Assembly (NCBI GenBank): GCA_964474655.1
Contig: CAYYTU010000020.1
Location: forward strand, 1-48,595
Reading direction: 5' to 3'
DNA: 48,595 nt
Origin: CAYYTU01 sp964474655
Lineage (GTDB): Bacteria; Chloroflexota; Anaerolineae; B4-G1
This document shows, piece after piece, positions 41,627-48,595 of this stretch (its first letter is position 1; each line of letters starts with the position of its first letter). The position numbers and the translations under genes were made by a program. The notes under the pieces were generated by a model. It was not told the DNA's origin. It was given only the letters and a program-made list of their open reading frames with translations, and did not search any database.

Positions 41627-42415
41627 TTACGTTTGCACAGAGCGCCGTCGGACTGCAAGGCCGCCTCCGACCAGGGCCACCCCAAGTCCCACTACTGTCA
41701 GCGTGTACAACAGTGTTGGCGAGGAGGTCCCTGTGGCGGGGAGTGTCACGGCTGTCGTAGCGTCCACGCTGGGCACGATCTGGAGCGCGGGGTCGCCGCC
41801 GACCAGGCCCATCGCGAAGATGGTGTAGACGGTCTTATCGTTGAGCTTCACGGCGGGGATCTCAAGGGCCACTGCTCCGGTTTCGCTGACGAGCGCCTGG
41901 AGATCGTACGTGCCGGCGTCAACAGGCAGATACTCGGTGCCGTTCTTGAAGAAGACCTCCTCAAACAGTACAGGGCCGTCCTTGACCTTGACGTCGACAG
42001 AGGGAGCGTCCGGCGAGGCGTGGACGAAGCGAATGTGGGTCCTGCCTGCTGCTGGGATCCCGTTGTTATCCTCCAGAACCACCGGCTCGATGTCGGACAG
42101 CTTACCCACGGCGACCACCGTGTAGTCCTGACCAGCGTTCAGCGTGAGATCCGCTTCGATAACGACCGGCTCGGTCGCTCCGGTCGGCACGACCTTGATG
42201 TTATACGTGGCGGTGGAAAGCTCAGCGTAGTCCGTGATCTCCTTGAAAGCGACGTTGCTGAAAGCGACTGAATCGTTCACTAGCACGTCCACGGCTGGTG
42301 CGTCTGGCGAGGCGTGGACGACGCGCACACGAGCATTGCTTTCCTGGGCCGTGACGATACCATCTGAAGCCAGCATCAGGAGAAGAGCGGTTGTGATTAC
42401 CATAAATCGTTTCAT
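41627..42415 (-). CDS. DUF4397 surface protein with LPXTG-type anchor
   Basis: A 262-residue secreted protein. Residues 1-24 are a signal peptide (KRF, hydrophobic ITTALLLMLASDG, then TAQES). Two DUF4397 repeats follow, each starting with the same motif: VRVVHASPDAPAVDV near residue 30 and IRFVHASPDAPSVDV near 134. DUF4397 forms beta-rich extracellular domains of unknown role. The C-terminus has LPATG (about 225-229), a hydrophobic helix (LLYTLTVVGLGVALVGG) and a basic tail (RRRSVQT), the complete sorting signal for sortase. The protein is therefore expected to be wall-anchored, which supports a monoderm envelope. A GGAGG site precedes the ATG. No sortase gene is in the window. Confidence 0.9.
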   Translation of the reverse strand: MKRFMVITTALLLMLASDGIVTAQESNARVRVVHASPDAPAVDVLVNDSVAFSNVAFKEITDYAELSTATYNIKVVPTGATEPVVIEADLTLNAGQDYTVVAVGKLSDIEPVVLEDNNGIPAAGRTHIRFVHASPDAPSVDVKVKDGPVLFEEVFFKNGTEYLPVDAGTYDLQALVSETGAVALEIPAVKLNDKTVYTIFAMGLVGGDPALQIVPSVDATTAVTLPATGTSSPTLLYTLTVVGLGVALVGGGLAVRRRSVQT

Positions 42416-42898
42416 TACTGCCTCCTAAGATTCTATTTAGTGTTGGTCTACCCTCAACGTTAGGGCATCGCACCTGGAAAACTTGGTCGGTAAAGACCTC
42501 CAAAACCAGCCCCTTTCCGAGATCTCTTGGCGATAGCGAAACGCACTTTTAGGGTCACATACCACCTAACCTTCGGAGGTCTGGATAAATGCAATTACCC
42601 GGTCCTCAACGCGTGAAGATAGTAGCATAAGTAAATTAATTTGTCAAGTACTTATTCCATAAAAAAATCCTATGAATTACTCTACGGTGCTTTTGAATAT
42701 ATATTTGTATGGAAGGTGTTTGACTAATAAACTATTTGCTGATACAATTCTTAGGGGCTGTTAACTCCTGGATGGGATGATCGAAGGTAGACCGCCGTCC
42801 AATGGGGCGGGAAGGGCACTCCCAACGTAATCCTTAACTTGATCTGTGCTCCTTGCCAATCTACCGTTAAGGTCGCCGTATGGAGGGGGAAGAGAGCG
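42416..42898. other. Divergent intergenic region with an AT-rich core
   Basis: No gene is seen. 42620-42755 is strongly AT-rich compared with the flanks and holds the rightward promoter at 42720-42748. AGACCTCC near 42496 and GGAGGTCT near 42577 are inverted repeats about 80 bp apart. The leftward promoter for the DUF4397 gene must also be here, but I could not pick one with confidence. Confidence 0.5.
42720..42748 (+). promoter_or_regulatory. Sigma70-type promoter for the DUF523/photolyase operon
   Basis: TTGACT (42720-42725) and TACAAT (42743-42748) are separated by 17 bases. The predicted start near 42755 leaves a leader of about 145 nt before the ATG at 42899. Confidence 0.65.
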
Positions 42899-43885
42899 AT
42901 GAGCGAATTTGTCAGGCCGAACGTCGTCGTCAGCAAGTGTCTCGGGTTCGAGCGCTGCCGATACAATGGGGAGACCATTTCGGATGATTTTGTCGAGGAC
43001 GTGACGCCTTACGCGGATTATCAGCTGGTCTGCCCGGAGGTTGAGATCGGCCTGGGCGTACCCCGGGAGCCGATTCGCCTCGTCACGGTCGATGGTGAAC
43101 CGCGGCTGATACAGCCCGCTACCGGGCGCGACGTGACGGGGGCGATGCAGGAGTTCACCGCGTCCTTTCTGGCGTCGTTGGACGCCGTGGACGGCTTCAT
43201 TTTGAAGAACCGTTCGCCGTCGTGCGGGATGGGCGATGTACGGATCTACGCCAGTGTCAAGAAAGGCGCGTCGTCCACGAGGGGGCCAGGTGCCTTCGGC
43301 GGGGCCGTCCTGGAGCGCTTCCCACATCTAGCGGTGGAGGACGAAGGGCGCCTGCGGAACTTCCGGATTCGAGAGCACTTCTTGACCAAACTCTTCACCC
43401 GGGCCCGGTTTCGGCGCATAAAGGCATCGCGTCAGATGGGGGCCCTTGTGCAGTTCCACACCCGGAACAAGCTGCTGTTGATGGGGTACGATGAGCCGGT
43501 GATGCGGACGATGGGCCGCATCGTCGCCAATCCAGATCGACGGCCCTTCGACGACGTGATCTTCGACTACGAACGGTATCTGAGCGCGGCGCTGGCGGAC
43601 TTGCCGCGTTGCCTCCCCAACATCAACGTCTTGATGCACGCGCTGGGACACGTCTCCGATCATCTGACCAGCGAGGAGAAGACGTTCTTCCTGGATTATC
43701 TCGAGCGCTACCGGGAGGGCACCGTACCGCTCAGCACGCTCATCGGCCTGATGCAGTCGTGGATCGTGCGGTTCGAGGTCGATTATCTGGCGCAACAGAC
43801 GTTCTTCCGGCCCTATCCGGAGCCGCTGATCGCGCTCACCGATTCCGGCAAGGAGATGGCCTGTCGGGTGGAGGATAAGCGATGA
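42899..43885 (+). CDS. DUF523-DUF1722 (YbgA-like) protein
   Basis: A 328-residue protein with two domains. Residues about 8-150 are DUF523: VVSKCLGFERCRYNG near the N-terminus, VCPEVEIGLGVPREPIRLV near 47-65, and ILKNRSPSCGMG near 107-118, whose cysteines may bind a metal or cluster. Residues about 175-320 are DUF1722 (YbgA): HTRNKLLLMGYDE, NVLMHALGHVSDHLTSEEK and VPLSTLIGLMQSW. The biochemical role is unknown. In E. coli ybgA lies directly before the photolyase gene, and the same pairing is kept here with a four-base overlap (ATGA), so a link to DNA photorepair is likely. ATG 42899 has GGAGGGGGA eight bases upstream; the open frame reaches back to 42839 without support. Confidence 0.92.
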   Translation: MSEFVRPNVVVSKCLGFERCRYNGETISDDFVEDVTPYADYQLVCPEVEIGLGVPREPIRLVTVDGEPRLIQPATGRDVTGAMQEFTASFLASLDAVDGFILKNRSPSCGMGDVRIYASVKKGASSTRGPGAFGGAVLERFPHLAVEDEGRLRNFRIREHFLTKLFTRARFRRIKASRQMGALVQFHTRNKLLLMGYDEPVMRTMGRIVANPDRRPFDDVIFDYERYLSAALADLPRCLPNINVLMHALGHVSDHLTSEEKTFFLDYLERYREGTVPLSTLIGLMQSWIVRFEVDYLAQQTFFRPYPEPLIALTDSGKEMACRVEDKR

Positions 43886-45288
43886 TCCACGCTGAACGCG
43901 TCCAGTATCTGAACCCCGAGGATGTGCGTCGCGGCGATTACGTGCTCTATTGGATGCAACATGCACAACGGGCAGCGTATAACCACGCCCTGGAGTACGC
44001 CGTCCGAGAGGCCAACGATCTTGGTCTGCCGGTGTTGGCGGTCTTTGGCGTCACGCAACGCTTCCCGGCGGCGAACACACGCTCCTATGCCTTTATGTTG
44101 GAGGGTTTGCGCGAGACGCAACATACCTTGCGGGAGCACGGTGTCAGGTTGCAGGTCCGGCTCCAACCGCCGGTGGAGGCGGTGGGAGAGCTGGCACCGG
44201 ACGCGGCGCTGGTGGTGACCGACCGCGGGTATCTGCGTATCGAGCAGCGCTGGCGGGAGCGGGTGGCGCGTCGCTTGCCCTGTCGGCTGGTACAGGTGGA
44301 AAGCGATGTCATCGTGCCGGTCGAGACCGCCTCGCAGAAGGAAGAGTACGCCGCCTACACCATCCGCTCTCGCATTCATAAGCACCTGGACAAATTCCTG
44401 GTGGCGCTGGAGCCGACGCCGGTGGAGCGCGATTCGTTGAGCTTAGAGTTGGATGGGGCCGGCGTCGCGCTTGATGACGTGAGCGGCCTGCTGGAGCGGA
44501 TGCGCATCAATCGCAGCGCCGACCGCGTCGATGCGTTCTCGGCGGGCACCGCGCAGGCCGAAGCGCTGCTGGATGAGTTCATCGCACAGAAGCTTCACTA
44601 TTACGCCGAAGGTCGCAACGAACCGAGTGAGGACTATCTCTCGCATATGAGCCCTTATCTCCACTTTGGGCAGATCTCGCCGCTCTATATCGCGCTGCGG
44701 GTGAAGGAGGCCGAGGAGGTGGAGCAGGAGAATGTGAACGCGTATCTGGAGGAGCTGATCGTGCGGCGGGAGCTGAGTATGAACTTCTGCCATTACAATC
44801 CAGACTACGACACGCTGGATGGCCTGCCGGATTGGGCGCGGCAGACGCTGGAGGAGCACGCTCACGACGAGCGAGAGCACCTCTACACACCGGAAGAATT
44901 TGAGGCCGGTCGCACCCACGACCCCTACTGGAACGCGGCCCAGCGCGAGATGATGCTGACTGGCAAGATGCACGGCTACATGCGGATGTACTGGGGCAAG
45001 AAGATCTTAGAGTGGACGCCCACGCCCGCGGTCGCTCACCGCATCGCGTTGGAGCTGAATAATCGGTATGAGCTCGATGGGCGTGACCCCAACGGATTTA
45101 CCGGCGTGGCTTGGTGCTTCGGCAAGCACGACCGCGCCTGGAAGGAGCGGTCGGTCTACGGCAAGACGCGCTATATGAGCGCTGGTGGATTGGAGCGCAA
45201 GTTTGCTATCGATGCCTACGTACGGAACGTGCAACAGTTGATGAGGTCTCGAAGCGGACCGTCCGCCGAAAGTGCCCTTGATAATTAA
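43882..45288 (+). CDS. phr: Class II CPD photolyase
   Basis: A 468-residue DNA repair flavoprotein that uses blue light to split cyclobutane pyrimidine dimers. It belongs to class II, the group of plants, animals, methanogens and some bacteria: YVLYWMQHAQRAAYNHALEYA near residues 20-40 is its characteristic N-terminal antenna domain start. The FAD domain has YLSHMSPYLHFGQISPLYIA near 252-271, ELIVRRELSMNFCHYNP near 290-306, and LTGKMHGYMRMYWGKKILEWT near 355-375, with GRDPNGFTGVAWCFGKHDRAW near 393-413. The length is typical. It is coupled to the DUF523-DUF1722 gene. Confidence 0.95.
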   Translation: MIHAERVQYLNPEDVRRGDYVLYWMQHAQRAAYNHALEYAVREANDLGLPVLAVFGVTQRFPAANTRSYAFMLEGLRETQHTLREHGVRLQVRLQPPVEAVGELAPDAALVVTDRGYLRIEQRWRERVARRLPCRLVQVESDVIVPVETASQKEEYAAYTIRSRIHKHLDKFLVALEPTPVERDSLSLELDGAGVALDDVSGLLERMRINRSADRVDAFSAGTAQAEALLDEFIAQKLHYYAEGRNEPSEDYLSHMSPYLHFGQISPLYIALRVKEAEEVEQENVNAYLEELIVRRELSMNFCHYNPDYDTLDGLPDWARQTLEEHAHDEREHLYTPEEFEAGRTHDPYWNAAQREMMLTGKMHGYMRMYWGKKILEWTPTPAVAHRIALELNNRYELDGRDPNGFTGVAWCFGKHDRAWKERSVYGKTRYMSAGGLERKFAIDAYVRNVQQLMRSRSGPSAESALDN

Positions 45289-45306
45289 GAAGATATATGT
45301 TATAAT
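45278..45306 (+). promoter_or_regulatory. Near-consensus sigma70 promoter for copA
   Basis: TTGATA (45278-45283), a 17-base spacer and a perfect TATAAT (45301-45306), overlapping the end of the photolyase gene. The predicted leader is about 85 nt. No clear CopY or CsoR palindrome was seen beside it. Confidence 0.85.
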
Positions 45307-45397
45307 AAACACAAGTAAATGAGCGGCGAGGGGTTTATGACGAAGGAATAACTTTCTTGTTGTTTCAGTCGATTGAGGTATCTCGAAGGAGTGGACG

Positions 45398-47881
45398 ATG
45401 CCAGAGCGAAAAGTATCGATGCCGGTACGAGGGATGACGTGCGCCTCGTGCGTAGCTCACGTGGAGGATGCCCTGAAGGAGGCAGAGGGGGTAGGAGATG
45501 TGACCGTCAATTTGGCCACCGAGAAGGCCAACGTGCAGTTCGATTCTGACGTTGGGCGCATGAAGGATCTGGTGGCGGCAGTGGGTGAGACGGGCTACGA
45601 GATTCCCACTGAGACGACGGCGTTTCCCGTCGGCGGTATGACGTGCGCTGCTTGTGTGGCACACGTGGAGGATGCGCTCAACGAACTGCCGGGCGTGGTG
45701 GAGGCCAGCGTCAACCTGGCCACCGAGAAGGCGCGGGTGACGTTCGTTCCGGGTGCGACCGGGATGGCCGATTTCAGGCAGGCGGTGGCAGAGGCGGGCT
45801 ACGAGGTGCTGGAAGCCCCCGCTGCGGCCGAGTCCGACGAGGAGGAGCGTGAGGATGAAGCTGTGCGCAAGATGCGTCAGGCTCGCTTCCGTATGCGTGT
45901 AGCCTGGCTCTTTACTGCGCCTATTGTTATATGGATGTTTGCCGAGATGTTCTTCGGCATTATGTGGCCTAACGAGATCATCTTTAACCTGGGGATGATT
46001 CTACTGGCGTTGCCGGTGCTCTTCTGGGTTGGGCGGCGGACCTATCGGAGCGGCGTCATCTCAATGGTACATGGTGCTGCGAATATGGATGCGCTCATCA
46101 TGCTGGGAACCGGGGTCTCGTTCCTCACCGGGCCAGCCTCGTTTCTGTTTCCAGTGGCGAACTACGCCGGTGTTTCGGCTATGATTATGGCCTTCCACCT
46201 GACCGGGCGTTACGTGGAGGAGAAGGCCAAGGGAGAGGCCTCTCAGGCGATCCGGAAGCTGCTGGAGCTGGGCGCTAAATCCGCCCGCGTGATCCGAGAT
46301 GGCCAGGAGATCGAGGTGCCTATCGAGGATGTGCGGGTGAGCGACGTGATGGTCGTCCGTCCCGGCGAGAAGATCCCCACTGACGGCCTGGTGCTGGAGG
46401 GGGAGAGCGCTGTGGACGAGTCGATGGCTACTGGAGAATCGATGCCGGTCAACAAGCGCGCGGGCGATGAGGTGATCGGTGCCACCGTCAATCAGGAGGG
46501 ATTGTTGAAGGTAGAGGCCACTAAGGTGGGCAAGAACACCTTCCTGGCCCAGGTGATCCGGCTGGTAGAGGAAGCGCAGGGCACGAAGGTGCCCATCCAG
46601 GCCTTTGCCGACCGGGTGACGAGGATCTTCGTGCCCATTGTGATGTCGATTGCTGCCTTGACCTTGCTGGTCAATCTGCTCTTCCCGGGCCTGATGGGTC
46701 GGTTGGTGGCGGCCGGCTCGTTCTTGCCCTGGGTCAATCCGGACCTGAGCGTGGTGACGCTGGCCATCGTCTCGATGGTTTCGGTGTTAGTGATCGCCTG
46801 CCCGTGTGCGCTGGGCCTGGCCACCCCCACGGCGTTGATGGTCGGCAGCGGGATGGGCGCCGAGCACGGCGTCCTGATCCGCTCTGGCGAGGCCATCCAG
46901 ACCTTGAAGGACGTCAAGGCGGTGGTCTTCGATAAGACCGGCACGATCACCAAAGGTAAGCCTGAGGTGACAGACGTGGTCGGGGTGTCCGATGGGCGCG
47001 TGGCAAGCGATGAGATTCTGCGCTGGGCGGCCAGTGCGGAGCAGGGGAGCGAGCATCCCCTGGGGCGAGCGATTGTCGAGCGGGCCGAGGCTGATGACTT
47101 GGCCGTGGAGGCCCCTCAGGCGTTCCAGGCCGTGCGGGGGAAGGGGATTGAGGCCACCGTGGATGAGCAACGCGTGCTGGTCGGCTCGCGGCGCTTGATG
47201 GAGGAGCACGAGATTGATCCCACGCCCCTGGAGGAGGCGTTACGCCAGCTAGAGGACGAGGCCAAGACGGCGATGCTGGTGACCGTAGGCGATGACCTGA
47301 TCGGAGCCATCGCAGTGGCCGATACGTTGAAAGAGGATTCCAGCGATGCCATCCGGGAGCTCCATCGGATGGGGCTGGAGACGGCGATGATCACCGGCGA
47401 CAATCAGCGCACAGCCGAGGCTATCGCGCGTCAGGTGGGGATTGATCACGTGTTGGCCGAGGTCTTGCCCGATGGCAAGGTGGCCGAGGTGCGCGATCTG
47501 CAGGATCGCTTTGGCTTGGTGGCTTTCGTGGGCGACGGCATCAACGATGCCCCGGCGCTCACGCAAGCTAACGTTGGCGTGTCCATCGGTACGGGGACCG
47601 ACATCGCTATTGAATCCTCCGATGTGACGCTGGTGCGCGGCGAGCTGACCGGTGTGGTGGAGGCGATCAATCTGAGCCGGGCCACGTTCCGCAAGATCAA
47701 GCAGAACTTGTTCTGGGCCTTCTTCTACAATGTGATTATGGTGCCGCTGGCCGTCATCGGCTGGATGCACCCGGTACTGGCGGAGATCGCGATGGCTTCT
47801 TCGTCGGTGACGGTGGTCACCAACGCTAACACGCTTCGCCGAGTGGATATTCGGCCCAGCTATCTGAAAAGCGCGTCGTAG
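45398..47881 (+). CDS. copA: Copper-exporting P1B-type ATPase
   Basis: An 827-residue heavy-metal P-type ATPase that pumps Cu(I) out of the cytoplasm. Two N-terminal HMA domains have GMTCASC (Cys15, Cys18) and GMTCAAC (Cys83, Cys86). Two leading and six core membrane helices follow. The actuator domain has DESMATGESMPV, the metal-binding membrane motif is ACPCALGLATPTAL (CPC), the phosphorylation site is DKTGTITKG, the nucleotide domain has SEHPLG, and the hinge is MITGDN and VGDGINDAPAL. The C-terminal ANTLRR is usual. CPC with paired CxxC domains indicates copper or silver rather than zinc. GAAGGAG stands upstream of the ATG. It has its own strong promoter. No copper chaperone or csoR is beside it. 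Confidence 0.96.
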   Translation: MPERKVSMPVRGMTCASCVAHVEDALKEAEGVGDVTVNLATEKANVQFDSDVGRMKDLVAAVGETGYEIPTETTAFPVGGMTCAACVAHVEDALNELPGVVEASVNLATEKARVTFVPGATGMADFRQAVAEAGYEVLEAPAAAESDEEEREDEAVRKMRQARFRMRVAWLFTAPIVIWMFAEMFFGIMWPNEIIFNLGMILLALPVLFWVGRRTYRSGVISMVHGAANMDALIMLGTGVSFLTGPASFLFPVANYAGVSAMIMAFHLTGRYVEEKAKGEASQAIRKLLELGAKSARVIRDGQEIEVPIEDVRVSDVMVVRPGEKIPTDGLVLEGESAVDESMATGESMPVNKRAGDEVIGATVNQEGLLKVEATKVGKNTFLAQVIRLVEEAQGTKVPIQAFADRVTRIFVPIVMSIAALTLLVNLLFPGLMGRLVAAGSFLPWVNPDLSVVTLAIVSMVSVLVIACPCALGLATPTALMVGSGMGAEHGVLIRSGEAIQTLKDVKAVVFDKTGTITKGKPEVTDVVGVSDGRVASDEILRWAASAEQGSEHPLGRAIVERAEADDLAVEAPQAFQAVRGKGIEATVDEQRVLVGSRRLMEEHEIDPTPLEEALRQLEDEAKTAMLVTVGDDLIGAIAVADTLKEDSSDAIRELHRMGLETAMITGDNQRTAEAIARQVGIDHVLAEVLPDGKVAEVRDLQDRFGLVAFVGDGINDAPALTQANVGVSIGTGTDIAIESSDVTLVRGELTGVVEAINLSRATFRKIKQNLFWAFFYNVIMVPLAVIGWMHPVLAEIAMASSSVTVVTNANTLRRVDIRPSYLKSAS

Positions 47882-48022
47882 GCGTGATTTTGATCTCAAC
47901 CCTCCTTCTCTCTCCCCGCGTGGAGTAGGCCACTCTGGGTGAGGGAAGGGGTAATAGCATGTGGGGAGAGTCTTCCGCATTAAATTTCACCCGTCCTCGC
48001 TTTGATCGCTCCTTTCAACACA

Positions 48023-48150
48023 GGCTCTTTGGGATTTCGCGTGGTGCTCAAAGCGAGCGTGGCGCCTGCGCCCCATATCTGCGGGTAAGGCGCGAATTCG
48101 GCCCAGATATGGGGAGCCGGCAGATCCGACCCCGCGAAATCCTAGAGACC
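48023..48150. repeat. MITE-like foldback repeat, copy B
   Basis: A 128-bp element starting GGCTCTTTGGGATTTCGCG and ending CGCGAAATCCTAGAGACC. The ends are imperfect inverted repeats of each other. The left 27 bases match the complement of the right end of copy A (40387-40413) at 26 of 27 positions by eye. It is oriented opposite to copy A. Confidence 0.7.
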
Positions 48151-48234
48151 TTCAACGCATTAGCGTAAAAGTCGCACCTACTCGCTCAAAGCCACCGTCT
48201 CGGGGGCGTCCGACACGATTTTTGTGCCCTAAAC

Positions 48235-48252
48235 GCCCTCGGGGACGAGGGC
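48235..48252. repeat. Hairpin with GNRA-type loop
   Basis: GCCCTCG (48235-48241) pairs perfectly with CGAGGGC (48246-48252) around the tetraloop GGGA. No T-tract follows. Confidence 0.5.
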
Positions 48253-48448
48253 TGTGAGCAGTTACCTCAATGCCTTTCAACGCTTTGGGGAGTGATCGCT
48301 TGACCAAAAAGCGAAAATCATCGACAATTAGACCTTACTTTCCGCTAAATCAGCACGTTGGATGAAAATTGATTAAGTAAAAGAATTTGTCATCTCGTCA
48401 TTCTTGCGATAGTTTTAGTGATAAAACGCTGCACCGGTAGCTCGTAAT

Positions 48449-48478
48449 GCCCAGAAACTTGAGAGAGCGTTTCTGGGT
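48449..48478. repeat. Nine-bp hairpin
   Basis: CCCAGAAAC (48450-48458) pairs with GTTTCTGGG (48469-48477), loop of 10 nt; a flanking G-T pair extends it to 48449-48478. Its role is unknown. Confidence 0.5.
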
Positions 48479-48515
48479 CAAGAAAATTGCGCAAATTGGC
48501 GACTCGGACCGCTTC

Positions 48516-48545
48516 TAGGCGCCAGATGCTTGTTTTTGGCGCCTA
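48516..48545. repeat. Eight-bp hairpin
   Basis: TAGGCGCC (48516-48523) pairs with GGCGCCTA (48538-48545) around a 14-nt loop that ends in five T. Its role is unknown. Confidence 0.5.
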
Positions 48546-48595
48546 TGGCCCAAAACTCCCTTCGGGAGATGCTCTGTCGGCAAGCCCTTTTTCCG

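Larger units (their letters stand above)
47882..48595. other. Gene-free right end of the window
   Basis: No credible gene is seen in these 714 bases. They hold the MITE-like copy B (48023-48150), a hairpin with a GGGA loop at 48235-48252, and two further hairpins at 48449-48478 and 48516-48545. Just after copA a pyrimidine-rich/purine-rich stretch (CCCTCCTTCTCTC near 47899, GAGGGAAGGGG near 47941) resembles short intergenic repeats. Confidence 0.6.

Noticed and set aside
41515..41685. N-terminal extension of RlmN to 41685
   Set aside because: It would read through a perfect terminator hairpin and into the 3' end of the DUF4397 gene.

Overview
This window looks like a piece of a chromosome from an anaerobic or facultative, moderately high-GC, probably monoderm bacterium. 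Gene content suggests Chloroflexota (Anaerolineae-like), but this is inferred: there is no rRNA or other strict phylogenetic marker here. Supporting signs are a soluble group 3b-type [NiFe] hydrogenase, a cytoplasmic molybdenum formate dehydrogenase, a DnaD/DnaC-type primosome pair, a protein with an LPXTG-type cell-wall sorting signal, and leaderless-looking promoters.

Layout. 1-949 is decayed sequence: a broken zinc-type alcohol/quinone dehydrogenase and an unrecognised decayed frame ending in a hairpin. 950-8777 (+) holds a Nif3-like protein, a complete BMP-family nucleoside-type ABC importer (lipoprotein, double ATPase, two permeases), and a broken AAA ATPase / PIN-nuclease-like pair. 8770-12054 (+) is a YgfK-like iron-sulfur flavoprotein; together with the importer it suggests purine or nucleoside use. 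12106-16462 (-) carries tgt, a double-AAA DnaC-like loader, a DnaD-like protein and a MoxR ATPase. 16688-22370 has an NAD(P)-binding protein (+), then (-) a glycosyltransferase, a sugar epimerase, uridine kinase, an unknown membrane protein, ResB and tRNA-Thr(CGU). 22449-26325 (-) has an MFS transporter, methylglyoxal synthase, MobA, an ArsA-type ATPase and a ferritin-like protein.

The centrepiece is 26874-40116 (-). Read in transcription order it is hypA-hypB-hypC, a 608-bp gap, then hydB-hydG-hydD-hydA, a hydrogenase maturation protease, nuoE-like, nuoF-like, and a very large formate dehydrogenase. That last gene has an in-frame UGA exactly at the catalytic selenocysteine position of the FdhF family, followed by a strong hairpin with a GGUCU apical loop that resembles the E. 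coli fdhF SECIS. Read through, it is a 1417-residue selenoprotein fusing a [2Fe-2S] domain, a GltD/NfnB-like FAD-NAD(P) module, ferredoxin clusters and the Mo-bis-MGD catalytic domains. With NuoEF-like subunits and a NAD(P)-type hydrogenase, the set could form a soluble formate-NAD(P)H-H2 system, perhaps electron-bifurcating.

40453-47881 holds rlmN and an LPATG-anchored DUF4397 protein (-), then a DUF523/DUF1722 protein with a class II photolyase, and a copper P-type ATPase behind a near-consensus promoter (+). Two short foldback, MITE-like repeats in opposite orientation lie at 40275-40413 and 48023-48150. The last 0.7 kb has no gene, only hairpins and one of these repeats.
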